Shown: positions 9,323 to 18,693, counted from the stretch's first letter. The stretch: 64,000 nucleotides of DNA from Pseudotamlana agarivorans (GCF_018860245.1 NZ_JAHKPD010000018.1:453206-517205), one strand, 5' to 3'. A program made the numbers and translations. The notes: generated by a model not told the origin, from the sequence alone.

Positions 9323-9436
9323 CGTTGTTATTCCTTGGGGAAAAGGGACTTTATAATTGAACTTTTATTTTTCTAATTAGTTCTAAGCACAGCTTGTCTA
9401 GTCGAGACCTTGTTACGTCATGTTAGCTCAATTCTC

Positions 9437-9501
9437 TTCTCGACTCCGCTCGAATACCGTTATACACAACAATAGAAACGGTGTTCGAGCGGAGTCGAGA
9501 A
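9437..9501. repeat. Near-perfect 25-nt inverted repeat (interspersed-repeat-like hairpin)
   Basis: The arms are 9437-9461 and 9477-9501, separated by 15 nt. They are complementary at 24 of 25 positions, with core TCTCGACTCCGCTCGA. The core is markedly GC-richer than its surroundings. It lies downstream of the cca stop (9538) and upstream of ctaA (start 9322), both on the minus strand. It could stop cca transcription, but no T-run follows directly, so it looks more like a dispersed palindromic element than a plain intrinsic terminator. Confidence 0.75.
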
Positions 9502-9537
9502 CATTTTCTAAGTGCTGCCTTTACTCAAAATCAAATC

Positions 9538-10959
9538 CTAACTTTCAACAGCAGTCAAACCCAACTTTTTACCTTTTTCTAACATTAATTGATAAGCGGC
9601 TTCGTATTCGTTAGGTATTTCACCCTCTAAAATAGCTTCTTTGATCGCTTCTTTAATAATACCTATTTCTCTTGATGGTTTTAAGTTAAAAGTGGCAATA
9701 ATTTCTTCACCTGAAATTGGTGGTTGAAAATTACGTACATGATCACGTGCTTCAACTTCAACAATTTTATCGCGAACAATTTTAAAGTTATTATGGTATT
9801 TGTTGAATTTTTTCGGATTCTTAGTTGTAATATCCGCCTCACAAAGTGTCATTAAATCTTCTACATAATCACCAGCATCGAAAACTAATCGACGTACTGC
9901 AGAATCGGTAACGATGTCTTGAGCCAAAACGATTGGACGAGAACTCATGAAAACCATTTTTTGAACAAACTTCATTTTGTCATTCAAAGGCATTTTTAAA
10001 CGTTTGAATAAACGGTAGACCATTTTAGAGCCTTCAAATTCATGAGCGTGAAAAGTCCACCCTACTTTTTTACTGAATTTTTTCGTTGGTGCTTTTCCAA
10101 TATCATGTAATAAAGCAGCCCAACGTAACCAGAGGTTATCGGTGTTTTTGGCGATATTATCTACCACTTCTAAAGTGTGATAGAAATTATCTTTATGGCG
10201 TTGTCCTTCAACTTCATCAATACCTTTTAAAGCGGTGATTTCAGGAAGAATATATTTTAAAAGGCCTGTTTGTTCTAACAGCAAAAAGCCTATTGATGGT
10301 TTTTCAGTTCCAAGAATCTTATTGATTTCTGTAATAATACGCTCGTTCGTAATAATTTTGATACGCGCGCTATTTCTTGAAATAGCATCAAGGGATTGCT
10401 TTTCAATAGTGAAATGTAATTGGGTAGCAAATCGAATAGCGCGTAACATACGCAGTGGATCATCGCTATAGGTAATATCTGGATCTAAAGGGGTGCGAAT
10501 GATTTTATCATCTAAATCTTGAATACCATTAAACGGGTCTAATAAATTTCCATAACTAGTGGTACTTAAGTTTAGAGCTAGAGCGTTTATGGTGAAATCT
10601 CGACGGTTTTGATCATCTGCTAGAGAGCCGTTTTCTACAGCGGGGTTTCTGCTATCTTCGGTGTAAGATTCTTTTCTTGCGCCTACAAATTCAATTTCAA
10701 TATCATCATAGCGCAGCATAGCCGTTCCATAAGTTTTAAAAACTTGAATTTTAGGTTTGTTATGCAAATTTTTAGCCACCTGTTTGGCAAGTTTGATACC
10801 GTCACCTATGGCCACCACATCAATGTCTTTTGCTGTGCCTCTTTTTAAAATAAAATCGCGAACGAAACCTCCAATAACATAAGCATCTAATGCGAGTTCT
10901 TCTGCCGATTGAGAAATGATTTTAAAAACGGGATGTTGTAATGCTTCTTTGTAATTCAT
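9538..10959 (-). CDS. cca: CCA-adding tRNA nucleotidyltransferase with HD domain
   Basis: This 473-residue enzyme adds the 3' CCA to tRNAs. The nucleotidyltransferase head has GGFVRD near residue 30 and the metal-binding DIDVVAIG a few residues later, followed by [12 protein letters not shown] and the [20 protein letters not shown] region. An HD phosphohydrolase domain follows, with H-x-LEVVDN and [11 protein letters not shown] near residues 245-290. The gene is monocistronic on the minus strand. Its need is visible here: the tRNA-Leu gene at 22603 does not encode CCA. Confidence 0.95.
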   Translation of the reverse strand: MNYKEALQHPVFKIISQSAEELALDAYVIGGFVRDFILKRGTAKDIDVVAIGDGIKLAKQVAKNLHNKPKIQVFKTYGTAMLRYDDIEIEFVGARKESYTEDSRNPAVENGSLADDQNRRDFTINALALNLSTTSYGNLLDPFNGIQDLDDKIIRTPLDPDITYSDDPLRMLRAIRFATQLHFTIEKQSLDAISRNSARIKIITNERIITEINKILGTEKPSIGFLLLEQTGLLKYILPEITALKGIDEVEGQRHKDNFYHTLEVVDNIAKNTDNLWLRWAALLHDIGKAPTKKFSKKVGWTFHAHEFEGSKMVYRLFKRLKMPLNDKMKFVQKMVFMSSRPIVLAQDIVTDSAVRRLVFDAGDYVEDLMTLCEADITTKNPKKFNKYHNNFKIVRDKIVEVEARDHVRNFQPPISGEEIIATFNLKPSREIGIIKEAIKEAILEGEIPNEYEAAYQLMLEKGKKLGLTAVES

Positions 10960-11081
10960 ATTTTACCGCAAATTCGCAAATTACAAGCCATTATAAATGA
11001 ATTTTTAATAGTAAATATTTTAGATCTAATCCTCAATAGTCAATATTAAATAGTTAATAATCAATGTAAATTACGGTTATA

Positions 11082-11642
11082 CTATTCGCGAATAATCTTC
11101 ACAATACCACTATTACTCAACTTGATAATTGATGAAGGTTTAGCGCAGATTTTTTCGTGGTGCAAATTTACAACATAGTCTACACCTTTTAAAATGGCTG
11201 GAGCTATTTCTTTATAAGATTTTGGGGTGGGCTGGCCACTAATGTTTGCAGAAGTCGAGACCAGTGCGCCGTTTAATTTTCTTGAAAGCTGAAAGCAAAA
11301 TTCATCATCAGGGATTCTAATGGCAATCGTACCATCTTCAGCAATTAAATTTTGGGCTAAATTTTGAGCGTCATCATAAATTATAGTAGTCGGTTTATCG
11401 GTAACTTCTAAAATATTTAAAGCAGCAAAAGGCATTTGTTTTACATGTTTTTTTAGCATTCTATCGTCGGCAACTAAACAAATTAATGCTTTACTGTCTA
11501 CACGATTTTTTAGGTGATAAACTTTTTTTACGGCTTCAGGGTTTGAAGCATCACAACCAATTCCCCAAACGGTATCGGTAGGGTAGAGTATGAGTCCGCC
11601 GGCTTTCAAAACTTCTACGGCATTTTTAATTTCTTTATGCAT
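11082..11642 (-). CDS. tsaC: Threonylcarbamoyl-AMP synthase (Sua5/YrdC/TsaC family)
   Basis: The product has 186 residues, the length of the short YrdC-only form without a Sua5 extension. Motifs are YPTDTVWGIGCDASN near residue 20, KNR near 45, and the SANISGQPTPKSY segment near 130. It makes threonylcarbamoyl-AMP for the t6A37 modification of ANN-decoding tRNAs in the cytoplasm. It lies 122 bp upstream of cca in the same direction, so tRNA maturation genes sit together. The region from 11643 to the next gene carries nothing coding. Confidence 0.92.
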   Translation of the reverse strand: MHKEIKNAVEVLKAGGLILYPTDTVWGIGCDASNPEAVKKVYHLKNRVDSKALICLVADDRMLKKHVKQMPFAALNILEVTDKPTTIIYDDAQNLAQNLIAEDGTIAIRIPDDEFCFQLSRKLNGALVSTSANISGQPTPKSYKEIAPAILKGVDYVVNLHHEKICAKPSSIIKLSNSGIVKIIRE

Positions 11643-12127
11643 GATTTTAGCTTATGATGATTTTAATTAATTGATACAGTAGTTTTTGTGATGTATTTTA
11701 TTGAACGTTTTTAAAATAGTCTTCTAAAGTTGCCTTTAGGAATAGTAATCTCTAAAATTAATGCAAAAATATTATTTGGGTTATAAAAATCATAGGTTTA
11801 ATGTTTGTATTTGCAGGAAGGTATTTTTGGTAAACGGAAATATGGTGCCTTGAGAACCGTTAAAAATAAACTTTAGTATGGTTCGTTGATTTTTTTTCAT
11901 AATATGATAAATCCGTTTGATTCTTATTAATTCTTGTCGATTATTTTTAATGAGTTTTTAGCAAGACTGATACAAGTCCGTTTTTTTGTTTTATAATATA
12001 TGGCAAGATTATGGAGCTCATTTTTTTTTGTTTATACCTGAATTAATTTCAATTTATTAGGTGTTAACAGAATTTTAACAAGGTTTTTTTGTTATATTTA
12101 AGAACATTGAACTTAAATATTATAATT
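11643..12127. other. Intergenic region without recognisable genes
   Basis: These 485 bp separate the tsaC start from the divergent secreted-protein gene. The region is very AT-rich with several T-runs. Both strands are broken by stops, and I found no ORF worth calling and no RNA gene. Just before the downstream gene, TATATTTA at about 12093 is one base off the -7 consensus, next to a GTTAA/TTAAC inverted pair at 12061-12080. Promoters for both flanking genes must lie here. Confidence 0.5.
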
Positions 12128-12970
12128 ATGAACACAAAAAAATTATGTGCTCTTGTGGCATTTTTTATTTTAAACACGGTGCTTGTTTTTGGACAAGATA
12201 ACGCCTATGAACTTAGAGAAGCTATAGGTATGAGAGGAAGTTCTTCTGATAACTATTTTGAAGGTAAAGGGTACCACTTAGAAAAGGTAAACAAATCTAC
12301 TGCAGGAATCTATCAAAACTGGTGGAGTAGCAGTAAAAGAAAGTGTATTACTGTACGTATAGAAGATGGTAAGGTAAGATCAGTAGTGAATTCAAAAGGC
12401 GATTGTGGAGCTGTAGAGTCCAGTAGTTATCGTCATTCTAACAATTCTTACCATTCTTCTTATGATAATGATGACATCCGATTATCAAGTTTAAGCGGCA
12501 TGTCTGAAGCTAGAGCATCTTCTGAATTACAAGATAAGGGATATAGAGTTAAGAAACAATATGGCTCTTCTGTACTTTCTATGTATTGGTATAAAGAAAG
12601 AGGTGATAAATGTTTATTAATGTTAGTTAAAAATGATAGAGTAACATCGGTTACTAAAACTTCTTCTAAATTATGTGAAGGTGGTTCTAGTTCATCAAAT
12701 AATTATAACTCGAATAGAAGAGGTGATTATAGTTATGAATCCAATAGACATTATTACTCAGGAAATAAAGAGTATAGAGATTTACGTGGATGGGATGCAT
12801 TAAGAGCTTACTCAGAACTTGAGCGTCGTGGTTTTTATCAAGAAAAAGAGCATCAAGATGATGGTAAAACATTCAGACTTTGGAAAGATCGTATTACAGA
12901 TCAATGCATAAAAACGATTAGTGAAGATGAAAAAATTACTGAGATTTTCGCATCTGAACATTGCCATTAA
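12128..12970 (+). CDS. Secreted protein with three degenerate ~70-residue repeats
   Basis: The start at 12128 puts a signal peptide (MNTKKLCALVAFFILNTVLV, ending FGQ) at the N-terminus; the in-frame ATG 39 bp upstream would spoil it. The mature protein has three repeats, at residues about 25-95, 118-187 and 215-280. Each has an L/A-rich start, a GY or GF turn, a central Trp (W-W, YW or LW) and a paired Cys near the middle and end (KCITVRI...GDCG; KCLLMLV...KLCEG; QCIKTIS...EHCH). Ser/Tyr/Asn-rich linkers separate them. The pattern resembles BLIP/BamE-like small alpha-beta modules, an inference only. The function is unknown. It has its own terminator. Confidence 0.7.
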   Translation: MNTKKLCALVAFFILNTVLVFGQDNAYELREAIGMRGSSSDNYFEGKGYHLEKVNKSTAGIYQNWWSSSKRKCITVRIEDGKVRSVVNSKGDCGAVESSSYRHSNNSYHSSYDNDDIRLSSLSGMSEARASSELQDKGYRVKKQYGSSVLSMYWYKERGDKCLLMLVKNDRVTSVTKTSSKLCEGGSSSSNNYNSNRRGDYSYESNRHYYSGNKEYRDLRGWDALRAYSELERRGFYQEKEHQDDGKTFRLWKDRITDQCIKTISEDEKITEIFASEHCH

Positions 12971-13015
12971 ATAAATGATTGAAATAGGTCATGTTTTAAT
13001 GATGTAAAACATTCA

Positions 13016-13047
13016 AAAAGAGGCTGTCTGAAAAGACAGCTTTTTTT
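13016..13047 (+). terminator. Intrinsic terminator of the triple-repeat protein gene
   Basis: The 7-bp GC-rich stem GCTGTCT/AGACAGC (13023-13029 with 13034-13040) has a GAAA loop, is preceded by an A-rich stretch and is followed by seven T residues. It lies 53 bp past the stop codon. Confidence 0.9.
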
Positions 13048-13106
13048 ATGAATTCTTAAAATATAATTTTGTAGTACATGGTTTTATCGATGCTGTTTTT
13101 TTATCT

Positions 13107-13114
13107 TACCTTTG
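13107..13114 (+). promoter_or_regulatory. -7 promoter element (TACCTTTG) at the head of the surface-glycan locus
   Basis: This is an exact TAnnTTTG match and ends 18 nt before the ATG at 13133. It follows the upstream terminator, so it probably starts the glycan gene run. A -33 TTTG at the proper distance was not found. Confidence 0.5.
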
Positions 13115-13132
13115 ATAAATTAAACAAAATGG

Positions 13133-14008
13133 ATGAAATTAGTTTATTATAAATCTGAACATGGAAACTTTGGCGATGATTTAAATCTATGGATGTGGCC
13201 ACAAATTTTTGGTAAAGATTTTTTAAAAAATAATCAAGACATCGCTTTTTTTGGAATCGGTTCCATACTAATTGAAAATTCAGTTTTTATAGAACAAGCC
13301 AATTCTTGTAAAAATAAGATTGTTTTTGGTACCGGAGTACGTTCTATAAATGAAAACATAAAAATTGATGATTCTTGGCACATTTTATTTCTGCGTGGGC
13401 CGTATAGTTCTTTAAAACTTAAAGGCGATTTGGATCATTATATTGCAGATGCAGCCTATTTTTTAACCTTATTACCCCAGTATAAATCGTATTTAAATAC
13501 CCCTAAAAAGTATAAAACGAGTTTTATACCGTATTTTGAGTCGGTTGATAAAATGGATTGGCAAAAAATTTGTGATGATTTAGCATGGAATTTAATATTA
13601 CCAACAGAAATTACGAGTGTTGAAGATTTCATTTTAGAAGTAGCAGCCAGTGAACAAGTTATTAGTGAAGCTATGCATGGAGCCATGATTGCCGATATTG
13701 TTCGTGTGCCTTGGGTTCGGTTTCGTTTTTATTCGCATTTGCATGAAGGCACAGTGGTTTCTGAATGGAAATGGAACGATTGGTTGCTATCCATTGGTTT
13801 TTCAGAAAATGTAGAACTAAATGCAGGAGTAAGAAATAAGCAAAAAATTAGTAGACTCGTTAAGAAAAGAAAACACAAGGCTAGAATTTACTCAGAAGCT
13901 AAGGCGATTAATGATTCAACGTTTAGGTTATCTTCAGATGAAACATTAAATACAATTATAAGGAAGTTAAAATCTAAAAAAGAGGCTTTAATACGTTTCA
14001 TTGATTAA
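13133..14008 (+). CDS. Polysaccharide pyruvyl transferase family protein
   Basis: The product is a 291-residue soluble protein. It starts with KSEHGNFGDDLNLWMWP and FFGIGSIL, the N-terminal signature of the pyruvyl transferase (PssK/CsaB-like) fold. The C-terminal half has VISEAMHGAMIADIVRVPWVR, where the SxxHG/AMHG-type loop is expected for the nucleotide-sugar or PEP site. Such enzymes add ketal pyruvate to surface polysaccharides, though some members act as glycosyltransferases. It is the first gene of the plus-strand glycan run, 20 bp before a glycosyltransferase. The exact acceptor is unknown. Confidence 0.8.
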   Translation: MKLVYYKSEHGNFGDDLNLWMWPQIFGKDFLKNNQDIAFFGIGSILIENSVFIEQANSCKNKIVFGTGVRSINENIKIDDSWHILFLRGPYSSLKLKGDLDHYIADAAYFLTLLPQYKSYLNTPKKYKTSFIPYFESVDKMDWQKICDDLAWNLILPTEITSVEDFILEVAASEQVISEAMHGAMIADIVRVPWVRFRFYSHLHEGTVVSEWKWNDWLLSIGFSENVELNAGVRNKQKISRLVKKRKHKARIYSEAKAINDSTFRLSSDETLNTIIRKLKSKKEALIRFID

Positions 14009-14028
14009 ATTTCAAAAGAAAAACAAAT

Positions 14029-15252
14029 ATGTTTAAAGCAATAAAACTGGTTTTAAGAAACCACTTGTTGAAACTTTATCTTCGAAAACAGCATGTTTTT
14101 TTCGATTTCAATACCATGGATTGTAAGGAAAATTGTATTCTAATAATTGACAGTCATATTCCAAAATTTAATGAAGATTCAGGTTCTAAAAGGTTATTAC
14201 AACTTATTAAATTAATGTTGAAAAATGATTTTTCTGTTTTTTTAATGGCCGATCAAGAAGAGTATAAATATAAAAGCAGTTATATTGAAACTTTTAAATC
14301 CTTAGGAGTTCATGTGTATGAACCAGCTCTTGATAAAAATGGAGATTTAATTACAAGAGCCATATTTATTGAAAAAATAGCACCGAAGTTAAATTATGCT
14401 TGGTTGCATAGACCTGAAAATTTTGAACTTTTTCATGAGATTATTAGGGATTTAAATAAGGAAGTAACCTTGATTTATGATATGGTCGATTTTCATTATT
14501 TGAGATTTATTCGCGAATGGGAATTGAAGAAAACAGATAAACTTAAAACAAAAGCGGCTAATATTTTAGAATTAGAATTAGGTAATTGTAAGGCTGCAGA
14601 TAAAATAATTGTGATTTCTGAAAAGGACAAAAGTTCGCTACAAAATTTTTATAAGGACAAGTCAAAAATGGTTACCATTGGTAATTTGCATCAATTTAAA
14701 GTTCGGACTGATGCGTTTAAGGGTTTTTCAGAACGAAAAAATTTACTTTTTATAGGCGGATTTAAGCATAAGCCAAACGTAGATGCTGTATTATGGCTGA
14801 AAAATGAAATAATGCCATTGGTTTGGGCGGTTAATAAAGATATTAAAGTAGACATTGTTGGAAGTAGTGCGCCACAAAAAATTTTAAATTTGCATTCTGA
14901 AAATTTTAATATTGTTGGTTTCGTTGAAGATATTTCAGAGTATTTCAATTCGGCAAGAATATTTATTGCTCCGTTACGCTATGGTGCTGGAATTAAAGGT
15001 AAAATTGGTCAGAGTTTTGAGTTTAGTTTGCCTGTTGTAACTACAGATGTTGGCGCAGAAGGTTTTGATTTTACACCTTTTTCGGATGAAATGACAGCAA
15101 ATTCAGCAGAATTGTTAGCTTCAAAAATAATTAAACTTTATGAGGATCCTATTTTATGGGATGCTATTAGTCATCTTTCGGAAAAATTTATAGAGCCGTT
15201 TTCAGAACAATATATAGAAAGTCAATTAAAAACAGTTTTAGATATTACATAG
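14029..15252 (+). CDS. Glycosyltransferase, GT-B fold (family 1/4-like)
   Basis: The product is a 407-residue GT-B-type enzyme. Residues about 235-375 form the nucleotide-sugar domain with LLFIGGFKHKPNVDAVLWL, VDIVGSS, and the donor-binding stretch ARIFIAPLRYGAGIKGKIGQ followed by VTTDVGAEGF. There is no membrane segment, so it acts at the cytoplasmic face on a lipid-linked or core glycan. It follows the pyruvyl-transferase-like gene by 20 bp and precedes a kinase gene after a 65-bp gap, so all three are likely cotranscribed. Donor and acceptor sugars cannot be read from the sequence. Confidence 0.88.
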   Translation: MFKAIKLVLRNHLLKLYLRKQHVFFDFNTMDCKENCILIIDSHIPKFNEDSGSKRLLQLIKLMLKNDFSVFLMADQEEYKYKSSYIETFKSLGVHVYEPALDKNGDLITRAIFIEKIAPKLNYAWLHRPENFELFHEIIRDLNKEVTLIYDMVDFHYLRFIREWELKKTDKLKTKAANILELELGNCKAADKIIVISEKDKSSLQNFYKDKSKMVTIGNLHQFKVRTDAFKGFSERKNLLFIGGFKHKPNVDAVLWLKNEIMPLVWAVNKDIKVDIVGSSAPQKILNLHSENFNIVGFVEDISEYFNSARIFIAPLRYGAGIKGKIGQSFEFSLPVVTTDVGAEGFDFTPFSDEMTANSAELLASKIIKLYEDPILWDAISHLSEKFIEPFSEQYIESQLKTVLDIT

Positions 15253-15317
15253 CGAATTTTATTGCTAACCTTTTTTATGACGATAAATAAAATAAAACTA
15301 ATTGTAATTTTTATAGG

Positions 15318-16082
15318 ATGAATTTCAGGATTAATGAGGGGTTTCAAGGGGTTGAAAAAACTTTAACAAACTATATTAATAATTTTGACACTTTAGGTGA
15401 AGCTTTTGGAAACCAAGAAAGAAACGCATTAAAATTATTTAGTTTAAACGGAAAAACGATTAATGTAAAATCGTTTAAAATTCCTAATATTATAAATCAA
15501 GTCACCTATAAATTTTTCAGAAAAAGTAAGGCGCAACGGTCTTTTGAATATGCTATTAAACTACTAGAAAATGGTATTGGAACACCTATGCCTATTGCAT
15601 ATTATGAGTTTAAAACGCTGCTGCTTTTTAAAAAGAGCTATTATTTGAGTGCCCATCAAGATTACGATTTCACATATCGAGAATTAACATTCGATTTTAA
15701 TATTCCAAATTACGAATCCATATTAAGGGCATTTACGCGGTTTACATATAAACTACATGAAAATGGCATTCACTTCTTAGATCATTCTCCTGGAAATACC
15801 TTAATTCAATTAAATGGCGGCGATTACAAGTTTTATTTGGTAGATTTAAATCGAATGGAATTTGGAGGTTTAGATTTTCAAACACGTATAAAAAATTTCG
15901 CTAGACTAAGCACCCATAAATCTATGGTAGAAATTATGAGTGATGAATATGCAAAATGTTCTGGTGAAAATTATGATAAAATATTTCAGTTAATGTGGAA
16001 AGAAACTGAAGACTTTCAGGATAAATATAATCGAAAAAGACGTTTAAAAAAGAAATTAAAATTCTGGAAATCAGTCGATTAA
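15318..16082 (+). CDS. Lipopolysaccharide kinase (WaaP/KdkA/InaA-like)
   Basis: The product has 254 residues and a small-kinase layout. A catalytic loop near residues 150-165 reads LHENGIHFLDHSPGN (Asp as base, Asn as metal ligand), and YLVDLNRMEF about 15 residues on replaces the DFG motif. Lys residues in the N-lobe (around NVKSFKIPN) could bind ATP. Kinases of this type phosphorylate Kdo or heptose in the LPS inner core. The glycosyltransferase neighbours support that role here. It overlaps the convergent GT2 gene by 12 bp at its 3' end. The acceptor sugar is not determined. Confidence 0.82.
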   Translation: MNFRINEGFQGVEKTLTNYINNFDTLGEAFGNQERNALKLFSLNGKTINVKSFKIPNIINQVTYKFFRKSKAQRSFEYAIKLLENGIGTPMPIAYYEFKTLLLFKKSYYLSAHQDYDFTYRELTFDFNIPNYESILRAFTRFTYKLHENGIHFLDHSPGNTLIQLNGGDYKFYLVDLNRMEFGGLDFQTRIKNFARLSTHKSMVEIMSDEYAKCSGENYDKIFQLMWKETEDFQDKYNRKRRLKKKLKFWKSVD

Positions 16083-16820
16083 TTTTTTTAGTTTTTGATA
16101 CCTGTAATACACGCCATAAGCGCTTAAATAACAAATATCAAAACCTTCTTTTCCATCTAACAAACCAAGTCTAAATATATAATTGGTTATAAATTTAATA
16201 CCTGGCCTTAAATAAAAATGGTAAAAATTAGGCCTCTTACCTTTATTAAATAGCTCTAGAGCCTTTAAGTTAGCATAATGTTCCATTTTAGATTTATAAT
16301 GCGCAGCACTATCAAAGCAATAATGCAGCATATTATTTTTTAAAAGTGAACTTTCTCCTTCTATTAGAGGCATTTCATGTACGATTTTATCTTCAATGTA
16401 TTTGACTTTATCTTTTTTGAAAAGTCTGTATGTGGTATCTGTTTGAAAACCACTAAAACGGATGCGTTTTTTCTTAAAGAAAAATAGGCGTTTTACCATA
16501 AACGCCACGGCATTTTTGGGTTGGTTTATGGTTTCTAATATTTCGAATTTTAATTTATTTGTAATACGCTCATCGGCATCAATAAATAATACCCAATCGT
16601 TATTGGCTTGTTGTAGCGCGAAATTTCGTTGATCTGCAAAATTTTTGAATTCCCGCTGAATGGTTTTTACATTTTTTAGGGACGCTAATGTTTCATATGT
16701 TCCATCGGTGCTAAATGAATCAATAACAATAATTTCATCTGCAAAACCAATGTTTTTTATAACATCTTCAATGTGATTTATTTCATTAAAAGTGATAAGT
16801 AATGCTGAAATTTTATTCAT
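16071..16820 (-). CDS. Glycosyltransferase family 2 (WaaE/KdtX-like)
   Basis: The product has 249 residues. The GT-A signature is ISALLITFNEINHIEDVIKN at the N-terminus, then IIVIDSFSTDGT and the DXD-like WVLFIDADERIT near residue 80. The short form with a C-terminal RxGxxxGxxG-like FRLGLLDGKEGF region resembles WaaE/KdtX beta-glucosyltransferases that act on the LPS inner core. It is encoded on the opposite strand to the kinase and overlaps its end. It is paralogous to the GT2 at 17938. Confidence 0.87.
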   Translation of the reverse strand: MNKISALLITFNEINHIEDVIKNIGFADEIIVIDSFSTDGTYETLASLKNVKTIQREFKNFADQRNFALQQANNDWVLFIDADERITNKLKFEILETINQPKNAVAFMVKRLFFFKKKRIRFSGFQTDTTYRLFKKDKVKYIEDKIVHEMPLIEGESSLLKNNMLHYCFDSAAHYKSKMEHYANLKALELFNKGKRPNFYHFYLRPGIKFITNYIFRLGLLDGKEGFDICYLSAYGVYYRYQKLKKLID

Positions 16821-16873
16821 TTATATCCTTAATTTTTTTTTCGTTTTGTAACTGGTGAATTGTTTTCTCGTGT

Positions 16874-17827
16874 TTAAAACAGTTCCTTAAAAACCGATTG
16901 TACCCAAAAATCTAACGTGTATTTGTTGTAAATATGTTTTGGAATGGGATTATAAGGCGATTGAAAAAAAGATTCTGGTATTTCTAAATTTTTTTCATCG
17001 ATGATTAAAATATTTTGTGGGTCATAAAAATCATAATTTGCAATTTCAGAGTTGTTTGTAATTATTTTTTTATGCAATCCCATAGCTTCAAAAACACGAA
17101 ACGTTAAGCCGCGATGCTTCTTTATCAACCCTAAATCAAGCATGCAAATAGAGGTGTTTAGAAGTTTTTTAACATCATCAAAAGGCATAGGTTTTTTAAT
17201 AATTTCAACGAGATTGGTGTTTATTTTTTTGGCCGTTTTTACTATTATTTTATAGCTTTTATTTCTGCTTTTTAATATGGACGCTATTTTTAATAAAACG
17301 GGAAGGCGCTTTCTATCGTAGCTCGTAATATTAAACAAGCAATACTTGTCATGGTTTAATGCTTCAGAATATTCCGTGGTATCATAAATAAAATTTGTAA
17401 TTGATATGAAGCCATATTTTTTACAGTCGTTAGGTTCAAAACTATAAACCTCATTAAAATATTTTAAAGGTTTTAATTGCTTAGGGTAGCGATTAATACC
17501 ATCATATAAATATGTTTTTAAGATCGAAGTTTTTGCTTTTAAATATTTTATAGTGGATACTGAAAGTTGGTCTGGGCGAAGGACTAAAATAGTATCGAAT
17601 TTAGAATCTCCTAGTTTATTTATGATAAAATCTTCACGGAAATTAAACTTAAGATCCTTGGAGATGTTTTTTAGAAATACATTTTGAAGGCGTTGTCCAG
17701 TATTTTGATACTTGAACCTAGGGATGTTAATATGGGTAACCTGAATGTTTTGGTTTAAACTTAAATTTTCAGCTATTTTTTCGGTATAGCCCATAAAATC
17801 GGGGCCGATAATCAAAGCCTTTTTCAT
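16874..17827 (-). CDS. Glycosyltransferase-like protein (CgeB/GT-B type)
   Basis: The product has 317 residues. It starts KKALIIGPDFMGYTEKIAENL, a Rossmann-like beginning. The C-terminal half carries LNTSICMLDLGLIKKHRGLTFRVFEAMGLHKKIITNN, which fits the donor-site helix of GT-B enzymes such as CgeB-like glycosyltransferases (conserved R-x-FE-x-M-G and a later N). It lies 53 bp upstream of the GT2 gene on the minus strand, and the two form a divergent arm of the glycan locus. The substrate is unknown, and family assignment below GT-B is uncertain. Confidence 0.7.
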   Translation of the reverse strand: MKKALIIGPDFMGYTEKIAENLSLNQNIQVTHINIPRFKYQNTGQRLQNVFLKNISKDLKFNFREDFIINKLGDSKFDTILVLRPDQLSVSTIKYLKAKTSILKTYLYDGINRYPKQLKPLKYFNEVYSFEPNDCKKYGFISITNFIYDTTEYSEALNHDKYCLFNITSYDRKRLPVLLKIASILKSRNKSYKIIVKTAKKINTNLVEIIKKPMPFDDVKKLLNTSICMLDLGLIKKHRGLTFRVFEAMGLHKKIITNNSEIANYDFYDPQNILIIDEKNLEIPESFFQSPYNPIPKHIYNKYTLDFWVQSVFKELF

Positions 17828-17900
17828 AGTATTTACTTTTCGGAAAATTTTTTAACAGTGCTAAAATACAATCTATTCTGTTAAACTAAATGGAAGGTCG

Positions 17901-17916
17901 TAAATTTGTATTTTTG
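17901..17916 (+). promoter_or_regulatory. Two adjacent -7 elements (TAAATTTG, TATTTTTG) before the GT2 gene
   Basis: TAAATTTG at 17901-17908 is followed without a gap by TATTTTTG at 17909-17916, and both match TAnnTTTG. They lie downstream of the first in-frame ATG (17890), which favours the internal ATG at 17938 as the real start, with a leader of roughly 15 nt. Confidence 0.6.
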
Positions 17917-17937
17917 AACAAATTTATAAACGCAACT

Positions 17938-18693
17938 ATGGCCATTAGCGGATTAGTAATTACATATAATGAGGAAAAAAATATTGAAAAATGTATTAAG
18001 GCTTTATTTAAGGTATGTGATGAAGTGATTGTTGTGGATTCATTGAGTGCAGACAATACCGTTGAAATAGCAAAGAAGCAAGGCGCTAAAGTGATTTCCC
18101 AGGCATTTCTGGGTGATGGTCCGCAACGAAGTCATGGATTGCCTTACTGTAAAAATGACTGGATTTTAAATTTGGACGCCGATGAGTTTTTAGATACGGA
18201 TGCCGAGAAGTTTATTTTAGATGGTAAATTTTTGGATGGTGGTTATGACGCTTTTTCATTTCGCGTTAGAAATTATTTAGGGGACGAATTAATAGATTTT
18301 TCAGGATGGTACCCCGATCATAAAGTACGTTTTTTTAACAAAAAAACCGCCGCACCTTCTGCTTCTAAGGTGCATCAAAAAATTATAACTACCCATGAGA
18401 AAAAAGTGAATGTCCATATTTTGCACTATGGATGGGATTCTTTAGAGCAAATTGTAGCTAAAAAAAATCAATATTCCACTTGGCATGCCAATCAATTATA
18501 TAATCAAGGGAAAAGGGTTAGTGCTATGAAGCCTATTTTAAATGGAACCGTTGCTTTTGTAAGATGTTACTTTTTTAAGCGTGGAGTTTTTAACGGCATT
18601 GATGGGGTAACTATAGCTTTAATTCAAGCGTTTTTCTCCTATATGAAATATGCAAAACTTTTAAAATTACAGCGTATAAAAAGCAAGAGGTAG
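17938..18693 (+). CDS. Glycosyltransferase family 2 (WaaE/KdtX-like)
   Basis: The ATG at 17938 is chosen because two -7 promoter boxes sit between it and the upstream ATG, and because GT-A enzymes start right at the first strand (MAISGLVITYNEEKN). The product is 251 residues. Motifs are IVVDSLSADNT and WILNLDADEFLD (the DXD metal site), then SGWYPDHKVRFFNK and VHQKI in the acceptor domain. It is a paralogue of the product at 16071 and probably extends the LOS core. It is divergent from the gene at 16874 and convergent with dapD. Its stop codon lies inside the dapD terminator hairpin. Confidence 0.88.
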   Translation: MAISGLVITYNEEKNIEKCIKALFKVCDEVIVVDSLSADNTVEIAKKQGAKVISQAFLGDGPQRSHGLPYCKNDWILNLDADEFLDTDAEKFILDGKFLDGGYDAFSFRVRNYLGDELIDFSGWYPDHKVRFFNKKTAAPSASKVHQKIITTHEKKVNVHILHYGWDSLEQIVAKKNQYSTWHANQLYNQGKRVSAMKPILNGTVAFVRCYFFKRGVFNGIDGVTIALIQAFFSYMKYAKLLKLQRIKSKR

